From an uncultured Clostridium sp. (lineage in GTDB: Bacteria; Bacillota; Clostridia; UBA1212; UBA1255), in the NCBI GenBank assembly GCA_900543695.1, contig UQSG01000018.1:1-54755 (forward strand): 54,755 nucleotides of DNA, given 5' to 3'. Shown here in pieces: positions 15,704 through 24,725 of this stretch; the first letter of the stretch is position 1, and each line of letters opens with the position of its first letter. The notes beneath the pieces were generated by a model. The model ran no database searches, was not told the origin of the DNA, and saw nothing but the letters and a program-made list of their open reading frames with translations. The position numbers and the translations under genes are program-made.

Positions 15704-16510
15704 ATGAAATTATCTTTTTCTACACTTGGCTGCCCTGAATGGTCCTGGAACGAAATTCTGGCTACCGCAAAGGATATGGGGTTCGACGGAATTGAGATCC
15801 GCGGCGTAGGCAACGAACTGTACGCACCGGCGATCAGGGAATTTTCAGCAAATAATATTCAGTCTACCAAAAATAAATTGAAGGCAATGGGCCTTGAGAT
15901 CGTTTGCCTTACGTCTGCCTGCTATTTATATGATAAGACAAACGCCGGACGGTATCTGGAAGAGGGCAAAGCCTATATCGATACAGCAAGCGCCTTAGGG
16001 GCTTCCTATATCCGCGTCTTGGGAGATAAAGATCCGCAGCCCTCTGCGGACATCGATGATTCTGTAGTCGCTGCTTCTCTGGAGCCGCTCGGACAGTATG
16101 CCAAGGAAAGAGGCGTCGTACCGCTGATCGAAACGAATGGCGTTTATGCTGACACAAAACGGCTTTCTGCGCTTTTGCGAAGCCTTTCCGGCAGCAGCAT
16201 CGGAGTCCTTTGGGATATGCACCATCCATATCGGTATTTTGGAGAGCAGCCGGAGCAAACTTATGAAAACATCGGCAGCTATATAAAATATGTGCATGTC
16301 AAAGACTCCGTCGTGGACAGAGACGGCCGGCTGCAATATAAAATGATGGGCTACGGTGACCTTCCCGTGAAGGAGGGCGTGAGAATTCTGAATGAGAATG
16401 GATATGATGGATATCTTTCTCTGGAATGGGTGAAACGGTGGTATTCCGATCTCGAAGCGCCCGGCGTCGTATTTTTGCAATATATTAATTATATGAAAAA
16501 AATAATCTGA
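15704..16510 (+). CDS. Sugar phosphate isomerase/epimerase (xylose-isomerase-like TIM barrel)
   Basis: A 268-residue TIM-barrel protein of the AP-endonuclease-2/sugar-isomerase family. It begins MKLSFSTLGCPEWSWNEILA and contains FDGIEIRGVG, the Glu in PLIETNG, WDMHHPYRYFG, YVHVKDSV and YLSLEWVKRW, which carry the acidic and histidine residues that bind the divalent metal. I prefer ATG 15704, six bases after AAGGGTGA, over GTG 15695. It is coupled to the class IV aminotransferase upstream and precedes an acyl-CoA synthetase. Members of the family interconvert sugars, inositol derivatives or ketoacids; the present substrate is not known. Confidence 0.87.
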   Translation: MKLSFSTLGCPEWSWNEILATAKDMGFDGIEIRGVGNELYAPAIREFSANNIQSTKNKLKAMGLEIVCLTSACYLYDKTNAGRYLEEGKAYIDTASALGASYIRVLGDKDPQPSADIDDSVVAASLEPLGQYAKERGVVPLIETNGVYADTKRLSALLRSLSGSSIGVLWDMHHPYRYFGEQPEQTYENIGSYIKYVHVKDSVVDRDGRLQYKMMGYGDLPVKEGVRILNENGYDGYLSLEWVKRWYSDLEAPGVVFLQYINYMKKII

Positions 16511-16537
16511 GAACTGACCGGAAAAGGAGTATCATTC

Positions 16538-18274
16538 ATGAAAAACATACCGCTGTATCACGTGGAGCCGATTCGCGATCTGAAAGAAATGCTGGAAAAA
16601 TCTGCGAAGACTTTTGGAGAAAAGGCCGCCTTTTTAAAAAAGGACGTTCCGGGAGGGCCATATATTCCCGTTTCTTTTAACCAATATAAAAAAGATGTAG
16701 ATGCGCTTGGCACAGCGCTGATCAAAAAGGGCTGCAAAGGCGAACGAATCGCAGTGATCGGGGAAAACAGATACGAATGGTCCGTATCCTATCTTGCGGT
16801 CGTGAACGGGACGGGAATTGCCGTCCCGCTCGATAAAGAGCTGCCGGTGAATGAAATTGTGATTTCTCTGAACAGAGCAGAGGTTACGACGATTATTTTT
16901 TCCCCAAAACTGACAGAAAAGATCCTTGCCTGCAAAGCTCAGGTGCCGACGCTGAAGCACTTGATCACCATGGCGCAGCCGGATCCTCAGTGTGCAGAAG
17001 AGGCGCCATATTATTCGATATATGATTTACTCCGAGAGGGACGGGAGCTGCTGGCAGAAGGCGATACCGCTTTTACGGATGCAGTGATCGACCGGGAAGC
17101 GATGCAGATTCTTCTTTTCACATCTGGAACGACGGATGTTTCTAAGGCGGTAATGCTTTCGCATAAGAATATTTGCGAGAATCTCATGGCAATGTCGTCA
17201 ATGGTTTATATAGACGATAAGGATATCTTTCTCTCAATTCTTCCGATTCATCATACATACGAATGTACCTGCGGCTTTCTCTGTCCGGTATACAGAGGCA
17301 GCACCGTTGCATATTGCGAGGGCCTGCGTCATATTACAAAGAACATGGCGGAAGGCAAGATCACGATGATGCTGGTAGTTCCTCTGGTGCTGGAATCGAT
17401 GCACCGAAGGGTTTGGGACACGATTCGGAAGCAGGGCCTTGCAGGAAAGGTTAAATTTGCCCTTCGTCTGAATTCCGTTCTTCGTAAAATCGGCATGGAT
17501 CGCTCTAAAAAGCTGTTTGCAAAGGTCCATGAAAGCTTTGGAGGCCATATGCGCCTGTTTATTTCCGGCGCTGCGGCAGTCGATCCTCAGGTGAGTAAGG
17601 ATTTCCGAAACTTTGGCATTCTGACGATCCAGGGATATGGCCTTACGGAATGCGCTCCGATCGCAGCACTGAACAGAAACTGCGACTTTAAAGACGATGC
17701 CGCAGGAATGCCGATGCCGGGAACGGAGCTGGAAATCGATGCGCCAGACGCCGCAGGAATCGGCGAGATTACGATTAAAGGACCGAACGTCATGCTTGGC
17801 TATTACCACGACGAAACCGCAACGAAGCAGGCGATCGACGCCAGAGGCTTTTTCCATACGGGCGATCTCGGTTATATGGATAAAGACAAATTCGTTCATA
17901 TCACCGGGAGAAAAAAGAACGTAATCGTTACGAAAAACGGGAAAAATATTTTTCCCGAGGAAATCGAGTATCTGCTGCTGAAGAGTCCTTATATTGCAGA
18001 GGTTGTTGTTTACGGAGAAGCTGCGGAGGATGGAGAAACGATCGTCAAGGCGAATGTTTTCCCGGACTATGAGAAAATAAAGGAGGACGCAGCGGCCGGA
18101 ATTTTAGAGACAGATACGCCGGAAGCCGTGATCAGAGCTGAAATCAAGACGGTTAACAAGCAGCTTGTCTCGTATAAAGCAGTGAAGGATTTTGTACTGC
18201 GCGATACGGAATTCGTCAAGACCTCCACGCAGAAAATCAAGCGGTATATCGAGGATAATCAGGCGGCACATTAA
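16538..18274 (+). CDS. AMP-dependent (long-chain) acyl-CoA synthetase
   Basis: A 578-residue member of the ANL adenylating superfamily. The P-loop is LFTSGTTDVSKAVMLSH, in which the usual Gly-Pro pair is replaced by Asp-Val but the Lys is kept; the A5-type motif is IQGYGLTECAP, the A7-type region is FHTGDLGYMDKDKFVHITGRKK and the catalytic C-terminal Lys lies in KTSTQKIKRY. The length and the ERIAVIGENRYEW start suggest long-chain fatty acid activation. The enzyme would make acyl-CoA from fatty acid, ATP and CoA. Good RBS (AAAAGGAG) 27 bp after the upstream gene, same strand. Activation of another carboxylic acid is possible. Confidence 0.9.
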   Translation: MKNIPLYHVEPIRDLKEMLEKSAKTFGEKAAFLKKDVPGGPYIPVSFNQYKKDVDALGTALIKKGCKGERIAVIGENRYEWSVSYLAVVNGTGIAVPLDKELPVNEIVISLNRAEVTTIIFSPKLTEKILACKAQVPTLKHLITMAQPDPQCAEEAPYYSIYDLLREGRELLAEGDTAFTDAVIDREAMQILLFTSGTTDVSKAVMLSHKNICENLMAMSSMVYIDDKDIFLSILPIHHTYECTCGFLCPVYRGSTVAYCEGLRHITKNMAEGKITMMLVVPLVLESMHRRVWDTIRKQGLAGKVKFALRLNSVLRKIGMDRSKKLFAKVHESFGGHMRLFISGAAAVDPQVSKDFRNFGILTIQGYGLTECAPIAALNRNCDFKDDAAGMPMPGTELEIDAPDAAGIGEITIKGPNVMLGYYHDETATKQAIDARGFFHTGDLGYMDKDKFVHITGRKKNVIVTKNGKNIFPEEIEYLLLKSPYIAEVVVYGEAAEDGETIVKANVFPDYEKIKEDAAAGILETDTPEAVIRAEIKTVNKQLVSYKAVKDFVLRDTEFVKTSTQKIKRYIEDNQAAH

Positions 18275-18305
18275 AATCATGAAATCGTTTCGGAGTTGAA
18301 CTGCG

Positions 18306-19778
18306 GTGAATAAATACGATGTCGGCGTAATTACAGATGGAGAAGCGGGCCGGAATTTGGCGTTTGACCTCAGTGCAAGCGGATATTCGACTGTGCTGTA
18401 TAATACAGGACTGGATAATATGGCGCGGGATGAAATGAACCGGTATATCGCCGGAATTCAGGAAATGGGGATTCTTGCCTCTACTTCTTCTGAGATGACG
18501 GTAAATCTGCTGAAGTCTCCGAAAATTTTGTTTGTTGTCAGCCGGAATGGCGTTTTTGCCGAAGAAATCCTGCGGGAACTGTATGAGCTTGCCGGGGAAG
18601 GCGATATTCTCATTGATACCTGCGATACGAATTATAAAGTTACTGCCGCAAGATGCCGGCAGTTTGAAAAAAAGCAGATTGCGTATATAGGAGCTGGCTT
18701 TTGCGGCGGGGAAACGGGAGCGCCTGCCGGTGTTTCCATCATGATGGGGGGCTCTCTGGATGCCTATACCAGCATTTATGACATGCTTTGCTGTGTCTCT
18801 TCAAAATATGACGGATTCCCCTGCTGTGCCTATATGGGACCGGATGGAGCCGGACAGTACGTAAAAATGATTCATAATGGAATTACGTACGGCGTCATGC
18901 AGGCCTTATCAGAGGCGATTTCTGTCTTGAAGCACGTTGGAGGCTGCGATGAAACACAGCTGCGGGAGATTATCGGCGAATGGGGGACCGGCGATAACGA
19001 GAGCTTTTTTATACAGGCGGCATATGATATTTTAAACAAACGGGATGCCGAGACGGGGAAACCTTTGACAGAGCTTGTATCGGACAGGGTAGGATACGGC
19101 AAATCCGTCGTTTGGCTTTGTACCAGCGCGGCGGAGCTTTCCGTGCCGATCCCTTCGATCTATGCGGCGCTGAACCAGCGCTTTCTTGCCGCTTTGAAAA
19201 AAGAACGAACGGCCTTTTTCGACCTGGTGGCAGGCGAGGCGGAAAAAGAAATCCATATTATTAATGATGAGAAAAAAGCATTCATCGAAGACGTCAGAAA
19301 CGGTCTTTACCTTTGCACGTTGTGCATTTACACGCAGGCGTTTGCATTGCTGCAGCGTGCTTCCGATCTTTACATCTGGGGAACGGATCCGCTGGACGCT
19401 GCAATTACATTTCAGGGAGGCTCTTTTATTCGCGCCAGAATTCTTTCCCGAGCGATTGATGCGTTTCGGAACCGTCAGGATGTTAAATCTCTTTTAGAAG
19501 ATCCCTATTTTGCAGGTACCGTGAAGCGCTATTCCGTTTCCCTGCGGCGTATCGCTGGTCTTGCCGCTGAGGGCGCTGTTCCGGTGCCCGTTTTTGCCGC
19601 GTCGCTGTCTTATCTGGACACCTATGCCGCGAAGCTGCTGGATACAGGAATCGTGGAGCTGCTGCGGGATTATATTCAGGATTCCGGATTTGAAAAAAAA
19701 GACGAGGAGAAAAAGCGCTATCATGCGGACTGGAAAGATGTGCGCGATGAGATCAATTGTCGGGAAATCACAAAATAA
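18306..19778 (+). CDS. 6-phosphogluconate-dehydrogenase-like protein with altered active site
   Basis: A 490-residue protein with the full length and order of decarboxylating 6-phosphogluconate dehydrogenase: a Rossmann start (GVITDGEAGRNLAFDL), CGGETGAPAGVSIMMGG, then GAGQYVKMIHNGITYGVM and the all-helical C-terminal domain (ALNQRFLAALKKER). The family catalytic Lys is present (Lys187), as are His190 and Asn191. However, the catalytic-acid position, Glu in the family signature HNGIEYG, is Thr194 here, and the Ser of SGGEEGA is Cys133. I infer that the protein either acts on another substrate or has lost decarboxylation. GTG start at 18306. It closes the metabolic run and is convergent with a membrane protein gene three bases later. 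A paralogue of a canonical gnd elsewhere is likely. Confidence 0.8.
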   Translation: MNKYDVGVITDGEAGRNLAFDLSASGYSTVLYNTGLDNMARDEMNRYIAGIQEMGILASTSSEMTVNLLKSPKILFVVSRNGVFAEEILRELYELAGEGDILIDTCDTNYKVTAARCRQFEKKQIAYIGAGFCGGETGAPAGVSIMMGGSLDAYTSIYDMLCCVSSKYDGFPCCAYMGPDGAGQYVKMIHNGITYGVMQALSEAISVLKHVGGCDETQLREIIGEWGTGDNESFFIQAAYDILNKRDAETGKPLTELVSDRVGYGKSVVWLCTSAAELSVPIPSIYAALNQRFLAALKKERTAFFDLVAGEAEKEIHIINDEKKAFIEDVRNGLYLCTLCIYTQAFALLQRASDLYIWGTDPLDAAITFQGGSFIRARILSRAIDAFRNRQDVKSLLEDPYFAGTVKRYSVSLRRIAGLAAEGAVPVPVFAASLSYLDTYAAKLLDTGIVELLRDYIQDSGFEKKDEEKKRYHADWKDVRDEINCREITK

Positions 19779-19781
19779 TTA

Positions 19782-20312
19782 TTATTCTTCGGTTTTCTCA
19801 TGCATATGATCTTCGCGATACTGTTTTTCGTAAGCGATGTCTTTCCGAATGGCGATCACCGTTTTACCCGTGATCAGGGTGAGCACCAGATAAAACAAAG
19901 CGCTCAGATACTTTGCCTGGATTCCTGAAAGGCGTCCGAGTGCAACCATAATCGGCTGAAACAGCAGAGTCCACGTATTGAAGAGCGTGTAAAAGGCTTC
20001 GCCCAAGCCGGTACGAAACAGAAAACAGAAAAAATACAGGATATAGGCAGCCGCTCCCACCAGCTGATAGTAAAACAGCGCTTTTGCAAGCGTCGTATAG
20101 CGCCGAATCCGCATAAAAATACAAAAGACGATATACAATATATAAACGGCGGCCGACGCAATGATCTGAAATGCCGTGAGGCGGCGGCTCTCGAACGAAA
20201 GCTTCTGCAGATCAAAACAAAACACGATTGCGATATTTAAAATGGTGAGGATAAGTGCGATGAGCAGGGATGTCCTGTTTTCGCGCGAAAAGAAGTGCTT
20301 CTGTTTCTCCAT
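19782..20312 (-). CDS. Multi-spanning membrane protein of unknown function
   Basis: A 176-residue hydrophobic protein with four or five predicted membrane helices (residues about 14-34, 46-66, 77-96, 107-127 and 138-156) and charged ends; the C-terminal tail is rich in Lys/Glu/His (REDHMHEKTEE). I do not recognise a family. It starts at ATG 20312 behind AAGGAAG and its start region diverges from the DUF368 promoter, so the two genes may be regulated together. It ends three bases from the convergent 6-phosphogluconate-dehydrogenase-like gene. Its place beside the envelope cluster makes a membrane or envelope role reasonable but not shown. Confidence 0.7.
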   Translation of the reverse strand: MEKQKHFFSRENRTSLLIALILTILNIAIVFCFDLQKLSFESRRLTAFQIIASAAVYILYIVFCIFMRIRRYTTLAKALFYYQLVGAAAYILYFFCFLFRTGLGEAFYTLFNTWTLLFQPIMVALGRLSGIQAKYLSALFYLVLTLITGKTVIAIRKDIAYEKQYREDHMHEKTEE

Positions 20313-20329
20313 GCCGGCAAACTTCCTTG

Positions 20330-20358
20330 TTGCAAATATAATTTCTATTTATTATACT
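20330..20358 (+). promoter_or_regulatory. Promoter for the DUF368-van envelope cluster
   Basis: TTGCAA (20330-20335), a 17-bp spacer and TATACT (20353-20358). The start codon of the DUF368 gene is 21 bases further, after GAGGAGGG. Because the next four genes are on the same strand with short or overlapping junctions, this promoter may reach through vanS. Confidence 0.7.
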
Positions 20359-20378
20359 ATAAAAAGAGGAGGGAAACA

Positions 20379-21356
20379 ATGACTCAGATTATAAATTTTG
20401 TCAAGGGAATCTTTATCGGAATCGCCGTCGTGATTCCGGGGCTTTCAGGAAGCATTTTTGCAGTCGTCGTAGGATTGTATGAAAAAATGATCCACGCCGT
20501 CAGTGACTTCAGAAAGAATATCAAAAAGAATATTTTGTTTTTATTGCCGATCGTTCTCGGCGCGGTCGTCGGAATCCTGCTGTCTACGAAGCTGATTTTG
20601 ATGCTCTGTGAAACTTATACGCAGCAGGCGTACTTTTTCTTTATCGGCCTTGTACTTGGCAGTATTCCATTGGTTCTGAGAAAATTGAAGGGAAAAAAGT
20701 TCCATCCGGCGTATCTGCTGATAACGCTGTTCAGCATGGGGCTCATTTTGCTGATGGGTTTCTTTTCCAATGCAGACGCCGGCGAGGGTGCGGTGAATAC
20801 GGCGTATTATCTGACCGGCCTCAAGGACACGGTATTGATTTTGTTTTCCGGCTTTTTGTCCTGCGCGCTGATGTCGATTCCTGGCGTGAGCGGATCCGTA
20901 ACCCTTATGGTGCTTGGGCAGTACAATAAAGTATACGGCGCCGTCAGCGAATGTACAGATATGCTGAAATATTTGATCAGCGGCGAATTTGACCGCGCGT
21001 GGGAGTCGTCGCGGTCGATCTGGCTCGTGCTGGCTTTTGCAATCGGCGGAATCGCAGGCTTTATTCTGATTTCAAAGCTGATTGCAAAGCTGCTTGCAAA
21101 GTTTGAAGCACAGACGTATTACGGCGTGGGAGGCATGATTCTCGGTGCAATCATTATTTTGTTTGTTCAGGGTGTTATGACAGATCAGAAATTTACATCG
21201 GCGTTTCAGGGAAGCATGACGGCGGGAATTCTCGGCATGCTTGTGCTGGATCTTGTATTGATTGCAGTCGGCGTCGTCTGTACGCTCTTTCTTGATGACG
21301 ACAGCGAGCTGGCGCAGAGAGCGAAAAAGAAAGGAGTGCAGAAGCATGAGGAATGA
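20379..21356 (+). CDS. DUF368 protein, PopT-type undecaprenyl-phosphate translocase
   Basis: A 325-residue polytopic membrane protein with about nine helices. IPGLSGSIFAVVVGLYEK near residues 21-38 and the second-half SIPGVSGSVTLMVLGQYNKVYGAV are the DUF368 signature repeats (internal inverted-repeat fold). DUF368 proteins were recently shown (PopT) to return undecaprenyl phosphate across the cytoplasmic membrane, recycling the lipid carrier used for peptidoglycan and teichoic acid precursors. I place the start at ATG 20379 behind GAGGAGGG. It overlaps the phosphodiester glycosidase gene by 11 bp and lies upstream of vanRSGT, which suggests a role in cell-envelope precursor supply under stress. 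Confidence 0.9.
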   Translation: MTQIINFVKGIFIGIAVVIPGLSGSIFAVVVGLYEKMIHAVSDFRKNIKKNILFLLPIVLGAVVGILLSTKLILMLCETYTQQAYFFFIGLVLGSIPLVLRKLKGKKFHPAYLLITLFSMGLILLMGFFSNADAGEGAVNTAYYLTGLKDTVLILFSGFLSCALMSIPGVSGSVTLMVLGQYNKVYGAVSECTDMLKYLISGEFDRAWESSRSIWLVLAFAIGGIAGFILISKLIAKLLAKFEAQTYYGVGGMILGAIIILFVQGVMTDQKFTSAFQGSMTAGILGMLVLDLVLIAVGVVCTLFLDDDSELAQRAKKKGVQKHEE

Positions 21357-22893
21357 ACGGAAAACGATAAGAGCCGCCGTATCGGCATTTGCAATTTTAT
21401 TTTCTGCAATTACAGTCCTCTCCGGCGGCAGACTTCGCGCGGAGGAACAGAACCTTCCGGAAGAGGCGCAGAATATTACTTCGAGAGAGCTTTATCATGG
21501 CGTAACGCTTACAAGCTTTGAGCTTTCCGCAGATTCGAAATACGGTTTGAATAAAGTCAGCGTAGTGGAATTTGATCCTGCGCAAAGCGATCTTTACATA
21601 GATGTTACCAATATGGCGGAGTATTCCGACACGCTGAAAACGGTTGAGAAGACCGTTGCTGAATTTAATGAAAAGAACGGAGAAGGGAAAACGGCGATTG
21701 CCGCGGTCAACGGAGACCTGTGGATGGTTTCCTACGCACATGCGCGCGTAGAAGGCTCCGGGACTACTTACGGAGGATACAGCGATGCGGTGGTAACGAA
21801 ATCGCTGACGATTCCGCGCGGCTTTAATATGTACGGAGGAGAAATTATCACATCGGCGCATATGTCCCAGGAAACGCCGTTTGAGGGCGCCTTCCAGTCT
21901 TTCGGCTTTACGGCGGACAATAAGCCGTATCTCGGACAGCCAGCCGTAACGGTAAAGGTGAAAAACGTGACGCAGAATACAGATGCAGAGAAGGTCGACG
22001 GGATCAATCGGCTTCCGGCTAAAAACGCGCTCGTCATGTACACGGATAAGGGCGCGCTTTCCCATTATGCGCTGGACGAGGCGTATGAGGTCGTGATTGA
22101 CTGCGCTGAGGATTACGTCGTCAAACACGGCGCGGCGATCCGGGGAACGGTTACGGCGATCTGCGGGGAAGGGGACGAGGACCTGCCGATGCAGGCAAAC
22201 CGTATTATATTGACGGCAAGAGGCAGCCGGCCGACGTCCAGAATCGAATCGTTTCAAGTGGGAGATGAAATCGAAATTACCGTCTCCGTAAAGGATCTTT
22301 TCGGCAACGATGAGGCATGGCAGAATGAAATTGTAAACGCAGTAGGCGGACATATGGTGTTTGCCCGCGATGGAAAGTATTCCCCGATCGGTGATTCTAC
22401 TGCGTATCCGACTACAATTTTAGCGGAAACGAATTCCGGATCGGTATTATTCATTCAGAACGATGGCAGGCAGGCAGACTACAGCCAGGGCTTCCGTTTT
22501 TCTGATTATACGCGCCTTGCACAGGAGTTTGATATAAAAAACGGCTTTATTCTGGACGGCGGCGGTTCGTCTACGCTGGTTGCGCTCGCCGACAGCGGTT
22601 ATGAGCTGGTGAATCGGCCTTCTGACAAGGATGAAAATGGGAACTATGGACAGCCCAGAAGCGTTGTGAATTCCGTAATTTTATCCTACGGAACGGATCG
22701 GAACGCGCCAGAAGAACCGGAAGACGCCACCGCAGATCCCGCAGAAACCGCCGGCGCTTCTGCTGTAGGCGGCTCCAACATCGGATGGAAAATTGCATTG
22801 ATTGCGGGAAGCATTGTCTGCTTTATCATTGCGGTCCTGCTGGCCGTTCGGGCGGGCAACAAGAAATACGGGAAGAACAATAAAGAAAAATAA
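21346..22893 (+). CDS. Phosphodiester glycosidase family protein, membrane-anchored
   Basis: A 515-residue extracytoplasmic protein. An N-terminal signal/anchor (residues about 9-30) is followed by the NAGPA-type phosphodiester glycosidase domain, recognised by AIAAVNGDLW, VDGINRLPAKNALVMYT, GTVTAICGEGD, AVGGHMVFAR and ILDGGGSSTLVA near the end. A C-terminal hydrophobic helix (KIALIAGSIVCFIIAVLLAV) with basic tail tethers it to the membrane, so the domain faces outside. The family removes N-acetylglucosamine from phosphodiesters in humans and has been linked to wall teichoic acid and exopolysaccharide processing in bacteria. It overlaps the DUF368 gene by 11 bp and precedes vanR by 23 bp. A second member of the family lies at 51960. 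Confidence 0.88.
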   Translation: MRNERKTIRAAVSAFAILFSAITVLSGGRLRAEEQNLPEEAQNITSRELYHGVTLTSFELSADSKYGLNKVSVVEFDPAQSDLYIDVTNMAEYSDTLKTVEKTVAEFNEKNGEGKTAIAAVNGDLWMVSYAHARVEGSGTTYGGYSDAVVTKSLTIPRGFNMYGGEIITSAHMSQETPFEGAFQSFGFTADNKPYLGQPAVTVKVKNVTQNTDAEKVDGINRLPAKNALVMYTDKGALSHYALDEAYEVVIDCAEDYVVKHGAAIRGTVTAICGEGDEDLPMQANRIILTARGSRPTSRIESFQVGDEIEITVSVKDLFGNDEAWQNEIVNAVGGHMVFARDGKYSPIGDSTAYPTTILAETNSGSVLFIQNDGRQADYSQGFRFSDYTRLAQEFDIKNGFILDGGGSSTLVALADSGYELVNRPSDKDENGNYGQPRSVVNSVILSYGTDRNAPEEPEDATADPAETAGASAVGGSNIGWKIALIAGSIVCFIIAVLLAVRAGNKKYGKNNKEK

Positions 22894-22916
22894 TTTACCT
22901 GTAATATGAATGAATT

Positions 22917-23618
22917 ATGAGCGAAAACATTTTAGTGGTGGACGATGAAAAGGAAATCGCAGATCTGGTCGGATTGTATCTCAGAAATGAAGGCTATGCC
23001 GTTTCCGTATACAATACCGGCCGAGAAGCGCTGAAATCCACGGAAGAGCACGTCTACGATCTGGCAATCCTAGACGTAATGCTTCCGGATGTCGACGGCT
23101 TCAATATCTGCAGAAAGCTCCGGGAAAAATATTTTTATCCGATTATTATGCTTACCGCTAAGGTCGAGGATTTGGACAAGATTATGGGGCTTACGATTGG
23201 TGCGGACGATTATATTACAAAGCCGTTTAACCCGCTGGAGCTGATCGCACGCGTCAAAACGCAGCTGCGCAGATATAAAAAATATAACGGAGGCGCCTCG
23301 GAAAGCGGCGCCTTTTCCGAGGAATACGATATCAACGGACTTTATATCAATAAAGAGACGCATGTCTGCACGCTTTACGGAAAACCGGTTCTCCTGACGC
23401 CGCGCGAGTTTTCGATTCTCCTGTATTTATGTGAAAATAAAGGGAAGGTGGTCTCTTCGGAGGAGCTGTTCGAAGCCGTTTGGGGTGAAAAATATATCGA
23501 TAACAACAACACGGTAATGGCACATATCGGGCGGCTGAGAGAAAAGCTCCGGGAACCGGCCAAAAATCCCAGGCTGATCAAAACCGTATGGGGAGTCGGG
23601 TATAAGATTGAAGCATAA
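22917..23618 (+). CDS. vanR: Response regulator VanR-like (OmpR/PhoB family)
   Basis: A 233-residue response regulator. The receiver domain has the acidic pair Asp9-Asp10, the phosphoacceptor Asp53 in AILDVMLPDVDGF and the conserved Lys in YITKPFNP; after a linker the C-terminal OmpR-type winged helix has LTPREFSILLYLCENKG and the DNA-recognition part VMAHIGRLREKLREP. Its neighbours (VanS-like kinase, VanG ligase, VanT racemase) identify it as the vanG-type regulator, which in studied clusters activates the resistance genes when glycopeptides or wall stress are sensed. The stop overlaps vanS by 11 bp. The ribosome-binding site is weak, so coupling to the upstream phosphodiester glycosidase or a low expression level is plausible. 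Confidence 0.9.
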   Translation: MSENILVVDDEKEIADLVGLYLRNEGYAVSVYNTGREALKSTEEHVYDLAILDVMLPDVDGFNICRKLREKYFYPIIMLTAKVEDLDKIMGLTIGADDYITKPFNPLELIARVKTQLRRYKKYNGGASESGAFSEEYDINGLYINKETHVCTLYGKPVLLTPREFSILLYLCENKGKVVSSEELFEAVWGEKYIDNNNTVMAHIGRLREKLREPAKNPRLIKTVWGVGYKIEA

Positions 23619-24720
23619 AAACACAAACCAAAAAAAGTTCAGAAGCTTCCAGCGAAAGCTGACTGCCGGAATCATTGTAAAATTCATCGTATCGCTTACG
23701 GTCTATATGATCCTGCTGCTGCTTGCACTGCTGATCGGGTATCTGATCTGTTCCTCTTTTACCTGGTACGGAGACGAGCTGATTTACCGTTTGCTGCAGC
23801 CGATTCGGAACAATATCGAGCTGTTTGTGCTTTTTATGTTTTTTGCGGGATTTGTCGTGTTCTTTATCTATTATTGGTATAAAACGCTCGGCTATCTGCA
23901 GCTTATGATTGAGGCGACAGAGAACATTTATAACGATAAAGAGGGCTATATTTCATTTCCGCCGGAGCTTGGCGAGCTAGAGCAGCAAGTCAACCAGATC
24001 AAAGTAAACGTGCGGAATTCCCAGAAGGCGGCGAAAGAGGCAGAGCAGAGAAAAAACGATCTCGTCGTTTATCTTGCCCACGACCTGAAAACGCCGCTTA
24101 CCTCCGTTATCGGATATTTGACGCTGCTAAGAGACGAGGAACAGATTTCCGAAGCGCTCCGCAGAAAATATTTAGCGATTTCTCTTGAAAAAGCGGAACG
24201 GCTGGAAGATCTGATCAATGAATTTTTTGAAATCACACGGTTTAATATTACAAATATTCATCTGGAATTAAGCCGAATTAATCTGACCAGAATGCTGGAG
24301 CAGATTACATTTGAATTTCAGCCCATGCTCTCCGAGAAAAATTTACGCTGTATTCTGCATGCTCCTCCGGAATTTCAGATCCGCATTGATGTAGATAAAA
24401 TGCAGCGCGTATTTGACAATCTTATGAAAAACGCAGTCAACTACAGCTTTGAAAATGACACGATTGAAATCAGCGTGATTCCGGAGCCGGAGCAGGTCCG
24501 AATTATTTTTGAAAACCACGGCAACCCAATTCCAAAAGAAAAGCTGGAACGAATTTTCGAACAGTTTTACAGACTGGATACGGCCAGAACCTCCAAAAGC
24601 GGCGGAGCCGGCCTCGGCCTTGCAATTGCGAAAGAAATCGTGGAACTGCACCGGGGAAAAATTCGCGCAGAAAGCGAGGAGGAAACGATCCGCTTTGAAG
24701 TAAGCCTCCCTCTGCTGTAA
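23608..24720 (+). CDS. vanS: Sensor histidine kinase VanS-like
   Basis: A 370-residue membrane kinase starting at TTG 23608 inside the end of vanR. Two membrane helices at about residues 27-50 and 66-87 enclose only a short outside loop (about 25 residues) as in the VanS type. The His-box is VVYLAHDLKTPLTSV with His158, followed by the N-box DNLMKNAVNYS, the F-region EQFYRLDTARTSKSGG and the G-box GAGLGLAIAKEIVELH. It would phosphorylate VanR. The tiny sensor loop means that any direct drug binding would have to be at the membrane surface. In vanG-type systems VanS responds to vancomycin; the inducing signal here is unknown. Confidence 0.88.
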   Translation: MKHKNTNQKKFRSFQRKLTAGIIVKFIVSLTVYMILLLLALLIGYLICSSFTWYGDELIYRLLQPIRNNIELFVLFMFFAGFVVFFIYYWYKTLGYLQLMIEATENIYNDKEGYISFPPELGELEQQVNQIKVNVRNSQKAAKEAEQRKNDLVVYLAHDLKTPLTSVIGYLTLLRDEEQISEALRRKYLAISLEKAERLEDLINEFFEITRFNITNIHLELSRINLTRMLEQITFEFQPMLSEKNLRCILHAPPEFQIRIDVDKMQRVFDNLMKNAVNYSFENDTIEISVIPEPEQVRIIFENHGNPIPKEKLERIFEQFYRLDTARTSKSGGAGLGLAIAKEIVELHRGKIRAESEEETIRFEVSLPLL

Positions 24721-24725
24721 GAAAA

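Noticed and set aside
21397..22353. Minus-strand ORF of 318 codons inside the phosphodiester glycosidase gene
   Set aside because: Antisense shadow of a gene with clear family motifs.
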